The position numbers and the translations under genes were made by a program. From Akkermansiaceae bacterium UBA5689 (GTDB taxonomy: Bacteria > Verrucomicrobiota > Verrucomicrobiia > Verrucomicrobiales > Akkermansiaceae), in assembly GCA_002420305.1 (NCBI GenBank), contig DIHT01000134.1, positions 6,888 to 15,293 of the forward strand: 8,406 nucleotides of DNA, read 5' to 3'. The notes under the pieces were generated by a model that saw nothing but the letters and a program-made list of their open reading frames with translations, made no database searches and was not told where the DNA came from. Shown piece by piece: positions 5,254-8,406 of the stretch. Numbering within the stretch: the first letter of the stretch is position 1; every line of letters begins with the position of its first letter.

Positions 5254-7998
5254 TCAGGCAGGGGTCCGCCAGATCAGTCGAAGGGCATCGAGACGGAGTC
5301 TCGACTGGCCGAGAAGCTGAAGAATCTCGTCGCGGTGGCTTGTCAGGTCATCAAGTTCAGCCGGAGAGACCTTGCTGTTTTTTTCTGACAGATTATGGAG
5401 ACGCTTGATCTCGCCGCTTAATGCTTTTTCAGCTATGTCCACCGCCTGCTTGATTTGCGTGCGAGCCTGTTCGCTCGCAATTTGCTCGGCCTTTGTCAGC
5501 ATTCCGGGAAGGATCTCTTGTCTGAAGACGCTCTGGGACACGAGCTTACGCGGGCTTCCGGGCTCAAGATTGGCAGATCGCAAGCCCTCGTCGGAGCTGT
5601 GATCGTTACCCTTGTGGTCAACGACCGTACGGTAGGGGGTGGGAGGAAGGAATCGGTCCACATGAAGGCGGGAGGGGGCAAGGCACTCCAGAACATAATG
5701 GCATTCCAGGAGCATGGTTTTGCCCCGGGCAGTTTTCCAGTGGGCGAAGCTGCAGTTGCCTTGTTCCCTGCTAAGGAGAACTTCGATTGCGTCCCGGAAG
5801 AGCGGGTGGTCCGGGGTTATCAGAGCGATGTCTTCCCGTGCGAGGGCAAAATCACGATCAAAGGTTGCAGAGAGGCCGTCCTCGGGAAATTCCGCGAAGT
5901 CCTCGCTGAGCCGCTCTCCTTTCTTGAAGATATAACTTCGCAAGGAAAGATCTTCAACTTCGAGGCCGAGGTAGTCGAAGAGGCTAATCACAAATTTCTC
6001 GAAACCCGGATCGTGATCGGCCTCTGCGATGTGTTCGATGAGGGTTTCGGCGCTTTCTGATGACGGCGCACCAAGTTCAAGCAGGCGGTCATGGCCAGAG
6101 GAAAGACCCTTTGAGACCTTTTCCTTCATCAAGGAAGTGCGCTTGAGAAAATCTTCGAAGGTTTCGGGCTCTCTGTCCTCCTGCAGGCGCTTCAGTTCCG
6201 TTCCGAGCGCCGCGGACAGAGTAGAGGCTCCTTTCAAGGGGTGCTCAAACGCATCAAGGCCTTCAGAATACCATCGCGCGAGAAGCTCCTCGCTGGTGGC
6301 TTTCACGACTGGAACATGAATGTTTACAGTCTCAGTCTGGCCAATCCGGTCAAGCCGACCGATCCGCTGCTCGAGTAGCTCCGGGTTGGTTGGAAGATCG
6401 AAGAGGACGAGGTGGTGAGCAAACTGGAAATTCCGACCCTCCGATCCAATTTCCGAACAGATGAGGATTCGTGCTCCCTCGGGATCGGCGAACCATGCAG
6501 CATTGCGATCCCGCTGAAGGAGAGTGAGGTCCTCATGGAACTGTGCAGATTCGATCTGAATACGAGCGAGGAGAAGGGATCGTATGGTTTCAGCAAGTTC
6601 GACAGATTCGCAGATCAGGACGACTTTTTCCCGAGGGATTTCCTGAAGAAAAGCAGCCAGCCAATCTATGCGGGCCTCGAGGAGATCCGTTTCATCACCT
6701 GCAGGAGGATCAAGCTGAACGAGGTGCAACTTACGCTCAGGGAAGCCCGTAAGTCGCTCCCGGGTATTCCGGAACATGACTCTGCCGGTGCCAAAACAGT
6801 CGACCAAGTCCCGCGCGAGGTCTTTCCTGCTGGCAGAGTCCTCGTTTCCGAGGGCGGCTAGGAGAGTCGCCGATCGCTCTGAGCGTACGGAAATAATAGC
6901 TTTATCGTCGGGGGTCAGGGGGGCTCCCTCTGAAAGTCTGCCGACCACGTCGGCAAGGGGCTCGTATTCTTTGGCCTCCTGTCGAAAGCTTGAGAGGTCA
7001 GGGAATCGTTCAGGGTCGAGAAGGCGCAGACGGGCGAAATGGCCCTCCGGGCCGAGTTGTTCAGGAGTGGCAGTCAGTAAGAGTAACGAGGCGGCAACTT
7101 CGGAAAGGGACTCAATGACGGAGTAAGCCGGGCTTGGGGTTTCTGGATTCCACTGGAGGTGATGAGCCTCGTCGACGATCAGTAAATCAAATCCTGCGGT
7201 TCTCGCCTGTTCGGCCCTCTGGGGGTGGTTCGTGAGAAATTCGGTTGCAGAGAGGATAAGCTGACTGTCTAAAAATGGATTGAGATCTTCCTCAGTGCTC
7301 TGAATGGACTTGCAGCGGTCTTCATCAAAAATGGCGAAGAGCAGATTAAAACGACGAAGCAGCTCCACGAACCATTGATGAACCAGAGGTTCGGGAACCA
7401 GGATCAGGACCCGGTCGGCCCTCCCGGTCAGGTGCAACCTGTGCATGATAAGGCAGGCTTCGATGGTTTTCCCTAGGCCAACTTCATCTGCTAGAAGAAT
7501 CCGGGGAGCAAGGCGCTTGGCGGCTTCGGCTGCGATGGCGAGCTGATGAGGAATAAGGTCGATGCGGGCGCCCGAGAACCCTCGTGCCGGAGAACTGCGA
7601 AATCTCCCATTTTGCTGGAGGGCCTGCGCTCGAAGTTCATAGGAACGGAGATCATCGCACTGCCCGGCAAGGAGACGCTCTTCCGGTTTGATAAAGCTCA
7701 GGGCATCAAACAAGTGCTCCTCCCGGATTTCCTCCTCTCCAGAAAGGTAAACAAGGAGCCCGTCCCGGTCCTCAACGGCTGCAACAGTGAATTCCTCTCC
7801 GGCCTGGTTCTTGATGCGGTCCCCTTCTTTGAAGTGCACCCGGATCAGTGGAGCAGAAGAGAAAACATACTGACGCACTTCCTCGGCGGCGGGGAAGCAC
7901 ATCTCCACGCGATCTCCCTCTGCACTGATGACCAGTCCAAGACCGAGTTCCGGTTGGGATGCGCTGGTCCACCGCTGGCCGGGAAGGGGGAAAGACAC
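5254..7998 (-). CDS. rapA: RNA polymerase-associated protein RapA (Swi2/Snf2 ATPase)
   Basis: The 914-residue protein aligns from memory along its whole length with E. coli RapA (968 residues), which binds RNA polymerase and uses ATP to recycle stalled post-termination complexes. The N-terminal Tudor-like part (1 to about 105) opens with SFPLPGQRWTS and ELGLG. The ATPase core has LIPHQL (148-153), Walker A ADEVGLGKT (170-178, Lys177), Walker B DEAH (276-279), TAT (309-311), LFRNTR-like MFRNTR, CSEIGSEGRNFQ and motif VI QRIGRLDRIGQ (544-554). The C-terminal domain ends in SRLRLDALRLIWR, like RapA. Between PERKLHLVQLD and the second RecA lobe it lacks about 45 residues present in E. coli. The start is GTG at 7996-7998: a TAG lies seven codons upstream and the N-terminus matches RapA. 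No Shine-Dalgarno is present. The gene follows the calcium-repeat protein gene by 57 bases. Confidence 0.95.
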   Translation of the reverse strand: MSFPLPGQRWTSASQPELGLGLVISAEGDRVEMCFPAAEEVRQYVFSSAPLIRVHFKEGDRIKNQAGEEFTVAAVEDRDGLLVYLSGEEEIREEHLFDALSFIKPEERLLAGQCDDLRSYELRAQALQQNGRFRSSPARGFSGARIDLIPHQLAIAAEAAKRLAPRILLADEVGLGKTIEACLIMHRLHLTGRADRVLILVPEPLVHQWFVELLRRFNLLFAIFDEDRCKSIQSTEEDLNPFLDSQLILSATEFLTNHPQRAEQARTAGFDLLIVDEAHHLQWNPETPSPAYSVIESLSEVAASLLLLTATPEQLGPEGHFARLRLLDPERFPDLSSFRQEAKEYEPLADVVGRLSEGAPLTPDDKAIISVRSERSATLLAALGNEDSASRKDLARDLVDCFGTGRVMFRNTRERLTGFPERKLHLVQLDPPAGDETDLLEARIDWLAAFLQEIPREKVVLICESVELAETIRSLLLARIQIESAQFHEDLTLLQRDRNAAWFADPEGARILICSEIGSEGRNFQFAHHLVLFDLPTNPELLEQRIGRLDRIGQTETVNIHVPVVKATSEELLARWYSEGLDAFEHPLKGASTLSAALGTELKRLQEDREPETFEDFLKRTSLMKEKVSKGLSSGHDRLLELGAPSSESAETLIEHIAEADHDPGFEKFVISLFDYLGLEVEDLSLRSYIFKKGERLSEDFAEFPEDGLSATFDRDFALAREDIALITPDHPLFRDAIEVLLSREQGNCSFAHWKTARGKTMLLECHYVLECLAPSRLHVDRFLPPTPYRTVVDHKGNDHSSDEGLRSANLEPGSPRKLVSQSVFRQEILPGMLTKAEQIASEQARTQIKQAVDIAEKALSGEIKRLHNLSEKNSKVSPAELDDLTSHRDEILQLLGQSRLRLDALRLIWRTPA

Positions 7999-8055
7999 GG
8001 CGGGGAGACTGGGGTGCTATCGCCTTGGACGCAAGGGCAAGCAGTCGCACGAAAG

Positions 8056-8406
8056 CTATCTTTCCATGGTCACTTCCACCCTGAAAAAGGAAGAAGAAGA
8101 CCGGGGGTCTGGAGCTGCGGAGAGGAGGTGTATCCGCCCTGTTCCGGCGTTAGAAGAGACAGGTTGCCAGTTGGAAAGGTCGTTACTGCGAAAGATCGTG
8201 TAGGTCCTTCCAAGCAAGGTGGGATAGGAAAGGAGGAATTCTCCGGGAATCGTGGGATTCGCAGCTACCGTGAGAGCAAAGCGGGAAGAAGGGTCCCGGG
8301 GGTCCGTCCCGGTAACCAGTATTTCGGCAAGGTTGCTCTGGCTGTCGCCATCAGCGTCCTCATCGCCGTCCAGGATACCATCATTATCGCTGTCTGATAG
8401 CTGAGG
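8056..8406 (-). CDS. C-terminal end of a secreted protein with thrombospondin-type-3-like calcium-binding repeats (5'-truncated)
   Basis: The frame is open from the right edge to TAG at 8056-8058, giving 116 visible residues; the start lies outside the window. The fragment begins with Asp-rich spacing, SDSDNDGILDGDEDADGD, then SNLAEILVTGTDPRDPSS. This is the hallmark of type-3-like calcium-binding repeats. About 75 residues of predicted beta strands follow (FLLSYPTLLGRTYTIFRSNDLSNW to SFFRVEV). This repeat-plus-domain ending is frequent in large secreted or surface proteins of Verrucomicrobiota, where the domain resembles a carbohydrate-binding or Ig-like module. No LPXTG, PEP-CTERM or membrane anchor closes the protein. 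The main function is encoded upstream and cannot be known here. Confidence 0.8.
   Translation of the reverse strand, partial: PQLSDSDNDGILDGDEDADGDSQSNLAEILVTGTDPRDPSSRFALTVAANPTIPGEFLLSYPTLLGRTYTIFRSNDLSNWQPVSSNAGTGRIHLLSAAPDPRSSSSFFRVEVTMER

Noticed and set aside
5455..6060. A plus-strand open frame of 201 codons
   Set aside because: It lies entirely antisense to the rapA C-terminal region, which matches RapA to its last residues.
4085..7998. A joint DksA-like plus RapA transcription-control cluster
   Set aside because: The two genes are on opposite strands and separated by two envelope genes, so proximity alone does not support a common system.
8023..8036. Small hairpin (CCTTG/CAAGG, 4-base loop) between the calcium-repeat gene and rapA, considered as a terminator
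   Set aside because: The stem is only 5 bp and no T-run follows on the minus strand, so a terminator call is not supported.
7546..8397. A long plus-strand open frame (283 codons)
   Set aside because: It is antisense to the rapA N-terminus and the calcium-repeat protein, both of which have clear family motifs. Its translation shows no recognisable domain and is low in plausible secondary structure.

Overview
The window reads as a bacterial chromosomal segment, most likely from the Verrucomicrobiota. This is an inference from protein style, not from a marker gene. The right-edge protein has an Asp-rich, thrombospondin-type-3-like calcium-binding stretch followed by a C-terminal beta domain ending in FFRVEV, a layout common in secreted Verrucomicrobiota proteins. 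The window also carries a secreted gingipain-like (C25) protein and an acetyl-xylan-esterase-like hydrolase. Base composition is moderately GC-rich and even. I see no tRNA, rRNA, IS element, CRISPR array or phage gene. No gap between genes exceeds about 215 bases.

Layout, left to right. A plus-strand alpha/beta hydrolase, cut by the left edge, ends at 880. It converges on a minus-strand run: L,D-transpeptidase (918-1619), MarC-family membrane protein (1834-2436) and a C25-like secreted protein (2534-3997). An 87-base divergent region (3998-4084) separates that run from a short plus-strand TraR/DksA-type zinc-finger gene (4085-4420). The 3' end of this gene overlaps, tail to tail by 62 bases, a DUF3817-like membrane protein (4359-4751). 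That protein sits 15 bases downstream of an exported single-domain rhodanese (4767-5180), and the two look like one transcription unit. Upstream of them on the same strand lies a full-length RapA-type Swi2/Snf2 ATPase (5254-7998). The 3' end of a large secreted calcium-binding-repeat protein (8056-8406, minus) runs off the right edge.

Functionally the window mixes envelope proteins (L,D-transpeptidase, MarC, DUF3817, exported rhodanese, two secreted proteins) with two RNA-polymerase-associated factors: RapA, which recycles polymerase, and a DksA-like zinc-finger protein. The two are not adjacent, so this does not by itself make a system. No pathway links all the genes. It looks like ordinary core or near-core genome.

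The most notable observation is that the C25-like protein keeps the family scaffold but appears to have proline at both positions where the catalytic His and Cys are expected, which would make it a pseudoprotease. Other points are the awkward Shine-Dalgarno/start arrangement of the DksA-like gene, the lack of Shine-Dalgarno sequences at the other starts, and the tail-to-tail coding overlap.
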